DNA from: CAWGAJ01 sp963820545
GTDB taxonomy: Bacteria; Planctomycetota; Planctomycetia; Pirellulales; Thermoguttaceae
DNA: 64,000 nucleotides
NCBI GenBank assembly: GCA_963820545.1
Contig: CAWGAJ010000002.1
Span: forward strand, 124,001-188,000
Direction: 5' to 3'
Positions 1 through 7,058 of this stretch are shown here, piece after piece. The translations under genes were made by a program, and so were the position numbers. The notes below the pieces were generated by a model, which saw nothing but the letters and a program-made list of their open reading frames with translations, was not told where the DNA came from and searched no databases. How positions within the stretch are numbered: position 1 is the first letter of the stretch; the number at the start of each line of letters is the position of its first letter.

Positions 1-550
1 GGTCGTCACGATCGTCGTAGAAACCCACGAGTTTCAAACCCATTTCTGGTAACTTTTCAATATTCCGCGCCAATTGAAAACCCAATTCCGTCACGCCCAC
101 GATGGCAAAATTCCGGCTGTTGTAGCCCAAGGTCCGCAATACGCGCTGCAATAAGCGAACTGCCAGCCGGCAGCCGATCATCAATACCGGGGCCAGGGCG
201 AACCAAGTGAACATGGCGCGGCGGGAAAAATCTCCGCTGTATTTGGTAAAGAAACCCAAGCCCAGCAAGAGGAACACATTGACGCCCCAGGTGAAGAGCG
301 AGGCGAGGATTTCCCGCTTGATTGAAACGCCGCGCCAACTGCGATACAGCCCGCTTAGTTCGGCAACCAGATAGTGCAAAATTATGGCCGCTGATCCGGC
401 CAGCAAATAATATTCGATCTTGGTCCAGCGGGCCCAGGATTCCTGCGACGCTATTGCCAGCCCAACGGCAATGCACACGGCATCTACCAAGCGATACAGC
501 ACACCGCCCGCGGACCACTGCTGTTTAATACGCCGCAAAGGAACGGACAT
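1..550 (-). CDS. Undecaprenyl-phosphate sugar phosphotransferase, N-terminal part (cut by window edge)
   Basis: The minus strand is open from an ATG at 550 to the window edge (183 codons), with AGAGGGAG about 12 bases upstream. The protein starts MSVPLRRIKQQW and has four or five hydrophobic segments (about residues 22-36, 47-63, 83-101, 113-130). A Rossmann-like stretch, NFAIVGVTELGFQLARNIE, then ends in VGFYDDRDD. This order of membrane helices followed by a nucleotide-binding-like domain is that of WcaJ/GumD-type enzymes, which put the first sugar phosphate on undecaprenyl phosphate for exopolysaccharide synthesis. The catalytic C-terminal domain lies outside the window, so the sugar cannot be guessed. 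Confidence 0.8.
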   Translation of the reverse strand, partial: MSVPLRRIKQQWSAGGVLYRLVDAVCIAVGLAIASQESWARWTKIEYYLLAGSAAIILHYLVAELSGLYRSWRGVSIKREILASLFTWGVNVFLLLGLGFFTKYSGDFSRRAMFTWFALAPVLMIGCRLAVRLLQRVLRTLGYNSRNFAIVGVTELGFQLARNIEKLPEMGLKLVGFYDDRDD

Positions 551-981
551 GGAAAAAGACTACTCCCTCTAGAACCTCAGTAAAATAACGTCGGCTATTC
601 AATCATTGAATGTCGCTTTCCCAGAGACATGCCTTCAATTCGAAAAACGTTATTTTTCTGCTTGCCAATCCCATAAATCTTGTTCAACCTGTACCGGTTT
701 TAACAATCGTAAGGCCAATCCCAGTCAATCCGGCCTGACCGCCGCTTCAGGATTATCTGCCGGAATAATAGAGAACCGCTGTTCCCGCTGGTAAAAGTAT
801 ACGTTAAAGAAAGGATGCAATTGGCCAAAATGCCTGCGGTTTAGCATTTTTTCGGCGGCGATTCATAGTCCAGAAAACAACGTTAGGCAGGGTGTAATAA
901 ATGTTTTGGAATAAATCAATATAAGCCCGCGGATTGCAACCCGTGGGCTTAAAAAAACATTTATCTGAGTCTCGATAGACA
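551..981. other. Intergenic region between the transferase and holB
   Basis: No convincing gene is visible. The only clear structure is the hairpin at 923-950, next to the holB stop. A 62-codon plus-strand ORF at 606-794 has no ribosome binding site or recognisable content and is not called. Confidence 0.6.
923..950. repeat. Palindromic hairpin, AAGCCCACGG family, copy 1; possible terminator
   Basis: AAGCCCGCGG and CCGTGGGCTT are 10-base arms around an 8-base loop, with one G/T mismatch in the stem. A run of A follows on the plus strand. The same element recurs at 28913-28940 and 61827-61854. Its place 30 bases beyond the holB stop fits a terminator, but sequence conservation across copies shows it is foremost a dispersed repeat. 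Confidence 0.8.
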
Positions 982-2025
982 TCAATTAATTTCCGCCAAG
1001 CCGTCCAGCCAGGCCTCGATCAGGGTCGCTTGATTGGCATTGCGATCGATCTGCTGTTGGGCTTCCAGGCAGCGATCCAGCCGGGCGGCGGTTTTTTCCA
1101 CGTCGCGGCAGTAGTGCCTGAGAGTCTCATCCACAAACCCATCCAGCTCGGCGTCGTCCGACTTTACCGCGCCGTTTTGAGCCCGCAGCAGTTGGCGATA
1201 AAAATCCGCGGCAAAACCGATCACCCGATGCAGGCGCTGCCGCCTTAACGCAGCCTCTTTGCCGGCCTGATCCACGAATTTCACTGTCATTTGCGAGAGC
1301 GAAACGCTATTTAGCCTTTCTCCTGCCAGGTGCTGCAATAACGCCTTGCGGAACGTCCACAGTTGGGCATCGGCAAGTTCGCTGGCCCGCTGGATGCTGC
1401 CCTCGCTCAATTGGGCCAAACGCCGGGCCTCGGCCTGATCTGGCACCAGCCCTTGCGCAACCAACAATTGCGCGACTGTGTCGACGTCCAAGGGCTGAAA
1501 GCGGATCAGTTGGCAACGCGACCGAATCGTGGGCAATTGCTTGGCCGGACTAGTGCCGATCAGTATCAACACCGAACCCCGCGGCGGCTCTTCCAGGGTT
1601 TTCAGCAAGGCGTTGGCGCCCTCGGCATTGAGATAATCGGCATCGTCGATCACGGCGAGCTTGCGCCCGCCCATGAATGGTTTAAGCGCAATGTAATGAC
1701 AGAGTCCTTCGCGGCGCCGATGTTCTTTATCGCCGATCAGCAATTCCAGCGGAATGAACGACTTGTCGCCGGGCTTGCCGATCAATTGAAAATCGGGATG
1801 CGTGCCGGATACAACCTGGATGCAGGCCGGACAATTTTCACACGGATCAAACGCCTCTTCCGCGCGATTTTGACACAACAGCGCTTGGGCAAGTTTTATG
1901 GCAAAGCTGCGTTTGCCTATTCCCGGCGGGCCGACAAATAAAAAACTGCTCGCCAGTCGTCCGCGCTGCACAGCCCGGCGGAACTGCTCTACAACCTTGT
2001 CGTGTCCAAAAATGCCATGCCACAT
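982..2025 (-). CDS. holB: DNA polymerase III delta' subunit (clamp loader)
   Basis: The 347-residue protein has the AAA+ layout of the clamp-loader delta' subunit, which helps load the sliding clamp onto primed DNA. Visible motifs are Walker A GPPGIGKR near residue 33, the zinc-binding cysteine group C-x2-C-x2-C (CENCPAC) near residue 65, Walker B-like LAVIDDADYLNAEGANALLK, sensor 1 region LIGTSP and the SRC motif (IRSRCQ). DnaX shares this architecture but is longer and normally has a perfect Walker A and tau extensions, so HolB is the better call. A heptamer array lies just upstream of the ATG where a ribosome binding site would be. Confidence 0.88.
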   Translation of the reverse strand: MWHGIFGHDKVVEQFRRAVQRGRLASSFLFVGPPGIGKRSFAIKLAQALLCQNRAEEAFDPCENCPACIQVVSGTHPDFQLIGKPGDKSFIPLELLIGDKEHRRREGLCHYIALKPFMGGRKLAVIDDADYLNAEGANALLKTLEEPPRGSVLILIGTSPAKQLPTIRSRCQLIRFQPLDVDTVAQLLVAQGLVPDQAEARRLAQLSEGSIQRASELADAQLWTFRKALLQHLAGERLNSVSLSQMTVKFVDQAGKEAALRRQRLHRVIGFAADFYRQLLRAQNGAVKSDDAELDGFVDETLRHYCRDVEKTAARLDRCLEAQQQIDRNANQATLIEAWLDGLAEIN

Positions 2026-2032
2026 GTCAGGA

Positions 2033-2060
2033 GATAGAGGATAGGGAATAGTGAATAGAG
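2033..2060. repeat. Heptamer array, 4 units (unit like GATAGAG)
   Basis: Four consecutive 7-base words (GATAGAG, GATAGGG, AATAGTG, AATAGAG) start 8 bases upstream of the holB start codon. Confidence 0.85.
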
Positions 2061-2111
2061 TCTTTGTGATGATATTTCAGCATATTTTCCGCGCATCAAG
2101 TACGTTAGTTT

Positions 2112-2393
2112 GTGCAGTATAATATAAAGCCGCGACGGGCACCATCGGGCACCAGGCGAAGCCTGGTCGGTTGGTTGGTCTCGTTTTGGCGGCCCGGTCG
2201 GCGCATAGACGACCTCAGCCGGGCAGCGGCCGCCTATCTGGCCCGACGCCATTTCCGCTATTCGGCCCGCGAAATCGCCTCCGCCTTGGGCTACCGCAGC
2301 CACGGCGGCGTTCACAATGCCGTAAAACGCGTTGACCTCGCCCCTGATACGCTCAAAAAAAACGTCGATAAGCTAATGCAGAAATTCTACTAA
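2112..2393 (+). pseudogene. C-terminal remnant of a REP-associated tyrosine transposase (RAYT-like)
   Basis: The open frame has 93 codons, but only the part after about residue 33 looks like protein; the first third is a read-through of the REP palindrome. The segment AAYLARRHFRYSAREIASAL followed by GYRSHGGVHNAVKRV is a DnaA-like helix-turn-helix of the kind found at the C-terminus of some Y1/RAYT transposases. The catalytic HUH domain is absent. The stop codon is followed at once by the left inverted repeat (2394-2415), as expected for a transposase sitting next to the REP sequences it acts on. Identification rests on this short domain and on context. Confidence 0.55.
2126..2183. repeat. 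Long REP-like palindrome, GCCGCGACGGGCACC family, copy 1
   Basis: The element begins AAAGCCGCGACGGGCACC, contains the hairpin ACCAGGCGAAGCCTGGT and ends in GGTTGGTTGGTC. A near-identical element lies at 61752-61810, where the outer arm GCCGCGAC pairs with GTCGCGG. Shorter relatives with only the outer arms are scattered through the window. Here it forms the upstream part of the transposase remnant. Confidence 0.85.
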
Positions 2394-2415
2394 TGACTAA
2401 GTGCGCTCTGACCCC
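2394..2415 (+). repeat. Left 22-bp inverted repeat (core GCGCTCTGACCCC)
   Basis: This starts immediately after the transposase-remnant stop and matches the reverse complement of 3917-3938 in 21 of 22 positions. A 16-base piece of its right end, TGACCCCAAAATCCCA, is repeated in tandem at 2409-2424 and 2426-2441. The pair encloses the AT-rich HAF gene. Confidence 0.9.
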
Positions 2416-2722
2416 AAAATCCCACTGACCCCAAAATCCCATTAAAATTTACCCCTACGTTGACAGGTTTGAATGCATATTATAAGATATAGCACCAATG
2501 ATTGAGGGGCTATTGTCAGACATACCAAGAGGCAGCGATATTATCCCGGCATAATGGATTAGTGGTTTTTTCTAGTGCGGGATAATCTGGATTGTTCTTC
2601 CATTACCCGAAAAGGCGGGGGATTCCATTGAATCGATTTGTCCTTTTTGGCAATAACGCTTAGGGGAGATATTTTAATAAAATCCAAATATTTTAATAAA
2701 ATCCAAATAAGGAGTATCAATT
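2416..2722. other. AT-rich region upstream of the HAF-repeat gene
   Basis: No gene is seen. It holds the second copy of TGACCCCAAAATCCCA (2426-2441) and, next to the ribosome binding site, a perfect 19-bp tandem duplication at 2671-2708. Confidence 0.6.
2671..2708. repeat. Perfect tandem duplication of a 19-bp unit
   Basis: ATTTTAATAAAATCCAAAT occurs twice without spacer (2671-2689, 2690-2708). The Shine-Dalgarno AAGGAG follows directly at 2709-2714, so the duplication lies in the 5' leader of the HAF gene. Confidence 0.95.
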
Positions 2723-3796
2723 ATGTGCAAGTCACTAATTGCCATCGGAATTGTGGGCATTTTACTGCTCGCGGCAGTATCGGCCAATGCCGCAGTCGAG
2801 TACACCGTAAAGTACTTGGGCGTTTTCTCGCCAATGGCCATCAATGCGAATGGGGATGTTGTTGGCAACATAAGTACCCCTACTTATTCGACCGCCGTGC
2901 TCTATAGCAATGAAGTTCTAACTGAATTGAATTCATTAGAGGGATTGGGTAGTTATGCATGTGATATCAATGACAATGGACAAATAGTAGGAAATTATAT
3001 GTTGACTGATGGAACCTATCATGCGTTTTCGTATATCAATGGAATCATGTCCGATCTAGGCAATCTCGGTGGCATAAGTAGTTTTGCCGATGGAATCAAC
3101 AACACAGGGCAAATTGTGGGATGTATCGGCACCGGAAACAATAACTATAGCGCCTATCTTTTGAGCAATGGCATCTTGACCGATTTGGGCAATCTCGGCG
3201 GTTCGAGAGTTTTTGCCGAAGATATCAACAGTAGTGGTCAGATAACAGGAACTTCAAATATACAAGATGGATCAGGGCGTGCATTTATTTATAAAAATAA
3301 CTCAATGACTAGCATCGGAACCCTCGGTGGATATAGTATGGGCTTAGCAATTAACGATAGCAGACAAATCGTTGGAGAATCAAAGACTTCAACTGGTGTT
3401 GTACATGCATTTCTTTATAGTGAGGAAGAGATGATAGATATCGGTGGAGATAACGGTATCAGTGCTGCTTGCGACATCAACAATAATGGGCAAATTGTTG
3501 GAATCATATCGAGCCTAAATCACGCATTTCTATATAGCGATAATGAAATGATTGACTTAAATACTTTGATTGATTCAGGTGTTGGGGTGACTTTATGTAT
3601 AGGAGTTGGCATCAGTGACGCAGGACAAATCCTTGTAAGCGGATATTACAATAATGATCTTTCGACGGGAGCATTTTTGCTTACTCCAATTCCGGAACCA
3701 TCCATATTTGTCAACTTAAGTATTTTTTCTATTATGCTAATTACTTTTATATGGAGACAACATATTCAATATTTAAGGAAATCAAATATTTTTTGA
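2723..3796 (+). CDS. Secreted HAF-repeat protein with PEP-CTERM-like sorting tail
   Basis: AAGGAG at 2709-2714 sets the start. The 357-residue product has an N-terminal signal peptide (hydrophobic to about residue 23, ending SANA-A). It then has about six to seven repeats of the HAF type: a G-L-G-G turn, an Asp-Ile-Asn/Asn-Gly-Gln-Ile-Val-Gly strand and a His-Ala-Phe or related motif, roughly residues 45-315. The C-terminus has PIPEPS, a hydrophobic stretch and a basic tail, the layout of an exosortase-processed PEP-CTERM signal. The protein is probably surface-anchored or released; its ligand is unknown. Codon use is far more AT-rich than in the neighbours and the gene is boxed by inverted repeats, suggesting recent acquisition. 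No exosortase gene is in the window. Confidence 0.85.
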   Translation: MCKSLIAIGIVGILLLAAVSANAAVEYTVKYLGVFSPMAINANGDVVGNISTPTYSTAVLYSNEVLTELNSLEGLGSYACDINDNGQIVGNYMLTDGTYHAFSYINGIMSDLGNLGGISSFADGINNTGQIVGCIGTGNNNYSAYLLSNGILTDLGNLGGSRVFAEDINSSGQITGTSNIQDGSGRAFIYKNNSMTSIGTLGGYSMGLAINDSRQIVGESKTSTGVVHAFLYSEEEMIDIGGDNGISAACDINNNGQIVGIISSLNHAFLYSDNEMIDLNTLIDSGVGVTLCIGVGISDAGQILVSGYYNNDLSTGAFLLTPIPEPSIFVNLSIFSIMLITFIWRQHIQYLRKSNIF

Positions 3797-3828
3797 GTCG
3801 GAATTAGAAAACCAATAAGGAGATAGCT

Positions 3829-3942
3829 ATGTTTCGTTCCTTGTTTGAACATTATAAATCGAAAAGGCAAAAACACTTAAAAAATGCTCCCAAAGGAAAA
3901 AGTCTTTTGAGTATATGGGGTCAGAGCGCATTTAGTCACTAG
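3829..3942 (+). CDS. Small ORF (37 aa) ending inside the right inverted repeat
   Basis: A good Shine-Dalgarno (AAGGAGAT, 3817-3824) precedes an ATG opening a short, very basic frame (begins MFRSLFEHYK; six lysines before residue 27). Its last 9 codons (about 3914 to the TAG at 3940-3942) are encoded by the right inverted repeat. It may be a true short cargo gene, or the 5' stump of a longer gene cut when the repeat arrived. No family is recognised. Confidence 0.4.
   Translation: MFRSLFEHYKSKRQKHLKNAPKGKSLLSIWGQSAFSH
3917..3938 (-). repeat. Right 22-bp inverted repeat (partner of 2394-2415)
   Basis: This is the reverse complement of the left repeat with one mismatch. Together they bound 2394-3938, holding the HAF gene and the 37-codon ORF. 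Confidence 0.9.
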
Positions 3943-4020
3943 TGGAAAGAAAAAGGATAATTCCGTAATTACCGGCGCAGAGTGGTTTAATAAAATTAGA
4001 CAGCATCGTTAGAAAGACAC

Positions 4021-4048
4021 TGTTGGACAAGCCAGCAGTGGCACGCGG
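4021..4048. repeat. Dispersed repeat fragment, AGCAGTGGCAC family
   Basis: The stretch GCCAGCAGTGGCACGCGG contains the same AGCAGTGGCAC core as the double palindrome at 51718-51796. It lies just downstream of the DUF11 gene (minus strand). Confidence 0.5.
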
Positions 4049-4064
4049 CATTTTGTTGGATGTA

Positions 4065-6662
4065 CTAAAACACTTCCGTGGATTCTTCTTGCAAGACGGG
4101 CTGGGATAGATCGCGGCTGGTCAGTTCCGCGCGGAAGTGGAATTGGCCGGCTTGTTTGGTGCGTACGCGCACCCGATAGATCAACGTTTCGCCCGGCCGG
4201 ACCTCCATTATCGGATTGAAATTGACGGTCTGTCGATCGATGACATACTGGGTGGGGCCCGGTCCAGTGGTGCCCAAGGGAGCGGGGACCATGCCCTCGG
4301 GAACCATGGCGATCACCGTAACTTGACGGTGCACCGTGTTACCATTGTTGACCACGGTAATCTGATAGGTCAACTCCTTGCCCGCCGTTACCGGATCGCG
4401 CAAATCAGTAACGGTCATGGTCAAGCCGGATGAAGCCGGAGTCGTGGCCGGAGCGATTCCGCTAGGGGGCGTTTCTTTCGGTTGGATTGTGCCGGGAGTC
4501 GCGGCCTCCGGGGTAGACGAGCCCAATGCCGAGCGGATCTCCAAAGAGGCCTCGGTCTCGGCCTGTGCGCCCTCGCTGCTGGAGACGCTCACCCGATTGC
4601 CCGCCTTAAGCGATGTCTTTGCGCAGCGAAATTGTATTTTGATTTGTCTGGAGGCCCCGGCCGGCAGCGCAGGAATTATCCACATCAGGTTTCCGCCTTC
4701 GGCTTGGAATCCTTCCGTGGCAAAGGAGGGCACGAGGGCCGCATCGGCGCGGTTGACTATTTTTAGATTAGTCAGCGTGCGGTTGCTGGTATTGGCGATT
4801 TGGATCACGAATTCAGCGATCTCGTTAACCATGCGCTGCGGGGGGGCGTTTTGGGTGACAGAGATCGTGGGCACGCCGGCCGCGGCGGATGGCCCCTTGC
4901 TGGGCGGCGTGGTTTGCGGTCCGTAGCCGGGCGTGGGCTGCGGGCCAATCCCCGGCGCGGCGCCCGAGGGGGGCGGGACGCCCGGTGGCGTGACGCCCGC
5001 TCTAGGCGTCCCTTCAGCCGATACGCTCAGGCAGGCACTGCGCCTGGCCAATATTGCATCTTGTCTAAATACTTCAACGGTGTGACAAAGCTGACCGGCT
5101 TGGGTAACGCGGAAGGTGAGCTCTAGTTTTGCCGATCGACCCGGGCCCAACTCGCCCAGGTCATATTCAATAATTCTTTTTTCTTTCGAAGCGGGATGTT
5201 CCAATCCCGGTTCAAAACGGTCTTTCACCAACAGGTTGCCGACAGCGGTCTGGCCCCGATTGACAACCTGGATCTCAAAGGTGGCTTCGCTGTTGATGCT
5301 GGCCACGCTGGGTCCGGTAACTTTTACGTCGATCAAAGCAGGCGCGGCCGCAGGCGCGGTAATGGTGGTCGTGGCGCAATCGCTGACCTTCAGCCCGCCT
5401 TCGGCGCTTACGTCCGCGCAATTTGACAAACTGCCTTCTTTTTCCCCGCGGTAATTAATTTCGATGGTTCGATGTTGCCTGGGGCCCAATTCGCCCAGGC
5501 GCCATTGCAGCCGACTGCCGCTGGTTTCAGCGGGCGGATTGCTGCTGATATATGTCAAACCATTGGGCACGGTATTGCTGGCAATCACGTTTTTTGAGGT
5601 CAGGTCGCCGGGATTACTCACGTCAATCCGGTAGGTCAACGTGCTGCCTACAGAACCCGTTGCCGGACCGCTGATCTTCACGGCAATATCGGCGGCCGTC
5701 CAGGTTTTCATGGTCGAGCCTTTGCCCACCGCCATGCGCTGACCGTTTCCACCCGGCAGTTGCCCGGACCGGATGACCTCGATGCAAATTTGATTGGTGC
5801 CGTGGGCGGGCGATTTTTGAAAGATTTCCGCGTTTGCCTGACCGGCGGCGTCGGTAGTCACTTCCACCGACGAAGCACCGTCGGGCGAGAAACCGGCGGG
5901 CGGTCCGCCGGTGATGGTGTATTTCACCTGCCAGCCCGGACAAGGACTTTGATTCGATTGCCGCGTGACCGTAGTGGTGAAAACGTGTTTCGTGCCGGCG
6001 GGATTGATTGCCGGAGGGGGGAAGCGCCAGGTGGCGTCTACCCAGTGGATGGTGGCGGTTTTCGTGCGCGCATCCCAAGGCGATATCTCGGGAGCCACCA
6101 CGGTCACATAACTAGTGCCTTCGATCGGCGAGGTGATGCTGATCCATCCTTGCCCGCGCGTGACCGAAACGTCGTCGGCCGGCGAGGGCGTTCCCCGCGT
6201 CAATTGCTCGTCTTTGCCCGAGGTGCTGCCGATGGCAAAAGTGCTGTTGACGATCCCCGGCCTGTTGAAATCGCCCAGCAAAACGTCGAGGTAGTCGTTT
6301 TTGCCCACGGCGACGAACTGTCCCACGCTGCCCTGGGCAACGGTCCATTCCAGGCGTCGATATGTCCGCAGATAACCATCGGCCGCGCCTACGCCGGCAA
6401 CCAGCACCACTTCGCTGCCTACAGGGGCCACGGTCTCGCTGGGCGTGAGCATCAGCGCCACGTCATCCCAGGAAAGATAGCCCCCGGACGAATATTGATC
6501 AGCAGGATTAGCCGGATTGGCGGGCGCCGGCGATTGGGTAAAGATGTGCTCGCCCGTGGGATCGATGTGGGAAGTCTGCAACGAGTTACAACCCCCGGCA
6601 TTCATGGCGCAAACTATCGCCATGAGAATAAGGCTTCGGTAGCTCGCCCCTGAATGCCTCAT
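4065..6662 (-). CDS. Large lipoprotein with four DUF11-type repeats
   Basis: The 865-residue protein starts with a basic/hydrophobic leader and a lipobox-like NAGGC (cysteine near residue 25), so it is predicted to be a lipoprotein. The first 320 residues contain beta-rich, immunoglobulin-like segments. Four DUF11/CARDB-like domains follow, at about 325-435, 445-550, 600-710 and 755-860. Each has the G-x-L-T-Y-x-I-x-V-x-N-x-G core and a closing P-G-E/A-S/T strand (for example AGKELTYQITVVNNGNTVHR). Linkers are rich in proline, alanine and threonine. Such proteins are usually surface or envelope scaffolds; no enzymatic motif is seen. Downstream is a dispersed repeat; upstream is a divergent gene. 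Confidence 0.8.
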   Translation of the reverse strand: MRHSGASYRSLILMAIVCAMNAGGCNSLQTSHIDPTGEHIFTQSPAPANPANPADQYSSGGYLSWDDVALMLTPSETVAPVGSEVVLVAGVGAADGYLRTYRRLEWTVAQGSVGQFVAVGKNDYLDVLLGDFNRPGIVNSTFAIGSTSGKDEQLTRGTPSPADDVSVTRGQGWISITSPIEGTSYVTVVAPEISPWDARTKTATIHWVDATWRFPPPAINPAGTKHVFTTTVTRQSNQSPCPGWQVKYTITGGPPAGFSPDGASSVEVTTDAAGQANAEIFQKSPAHGTNQICIEVIRSGQLPGGNGQRMAVGKGSTMKTWTAADIAVKISGPATGSVGSTLTYRIDVSNPGDLTSKNVIASNTVPNGLTYISSNPPAETSGSRLQWRLGELGPRQHRTIEINYRGEKEGSLSNCADVSAEGGLKVSDCATTTITAPAAAPALIDVKVTGPSVASINSEATFEIQVVNRGQTAVGNLLVKDRFEPGLEHPASKEKRIIEYDLGELGPGRSAKLELTFRVTQAGQLCHTVEVFRQDAILARRSACLSVSAEGTPRAGVTPPGVPPPSGAAPGIGPQPTPGYGPQTTPPSKGPSAAAGVPTISVTQNAPPQRMVNEIAEFVIQIANTSNRTLTNLKIVNRADAALVPSFATEGFQAEGGNLMWIIPALPAGASRQIKIQFRCAKTSLKAGNRVSVSSSEGAQAETEASLEIRSALGSSTPEAATPGTIQPKETPPSGIAPATTPASSGLTMTVTDLRDPVTAGKELTYQITVVNNGNTVHRQVTVIAMVPEGMVPAPLGTTGPGPTQYVIDRQTVNFNPIMEVRPGETLIYRVRVRTKQAGQFHFRAELTSRDLSQPVLQEESTEVF

Positions 6663-7058
6663 GGCCCAATCCTCGGCCTGGCAGGTGCGTATGGTCCCGG
6701 TATCTTCACCGAGAAGATTCCACTATGAAAACAGTAACATATACTTTGGGCAACATGTATTTTTTTTGCAACATGGATTGTTGCTAAAAGAAAACATGCC
6801 GGAATAATCAATATTGTTGATAAACATTATCATGGAACTGGCAGATTTTACAGCATGTCTTAAGATGTAGTTATTGGCCGAACGGGACTTAGTCTCGCAG
6901 ATTGAGAAAACAATCTTACCCCCCTATTGTTGCTATTTACAAAGCCGAGTATACTATTTTCTGGTTATTAGAGATTGTGATTAATAAAGATAATCGGGTA
7001 TTTTAGCAATCTCTTTTTCGCTGGCGTCGGGAAAGGGCATTTTGGGGGAGACTGTATT
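6663..7058. other. Divergent AT-rich intergenic region
   Basis: This lies between the minus-strand DUF11 lipoprotein and the plus-strand J-like protein, so it should hold both promoters. No gene is seen. A candidate promoter for the rightward gene is listed separately. Confidence 0.6.
6927..6955 (+). promoter_or_regulatory. Weak candidate sigma-70-type promoter
   Basis: TTGTTG (6927-6932) and TATACT (6950-6955) are separated by 17 bases and lie about 100 bases before the start of the rightward gene. The -35 box is a poor match, so this is tentative. Confidence 0.3.

Noticed and set aside
606..794. 62-codon ORF in the first intergenic region
   Set aside because: No SD, no recognisable composition or family.
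5760..6653. 297-codon plus-strand ORF inside the DUF11 lipoprotein gene
   Set aside because: Antisense shadow, Arg/Gly-rich with no domain; the minus-strand frame has a lipobox and repeats.
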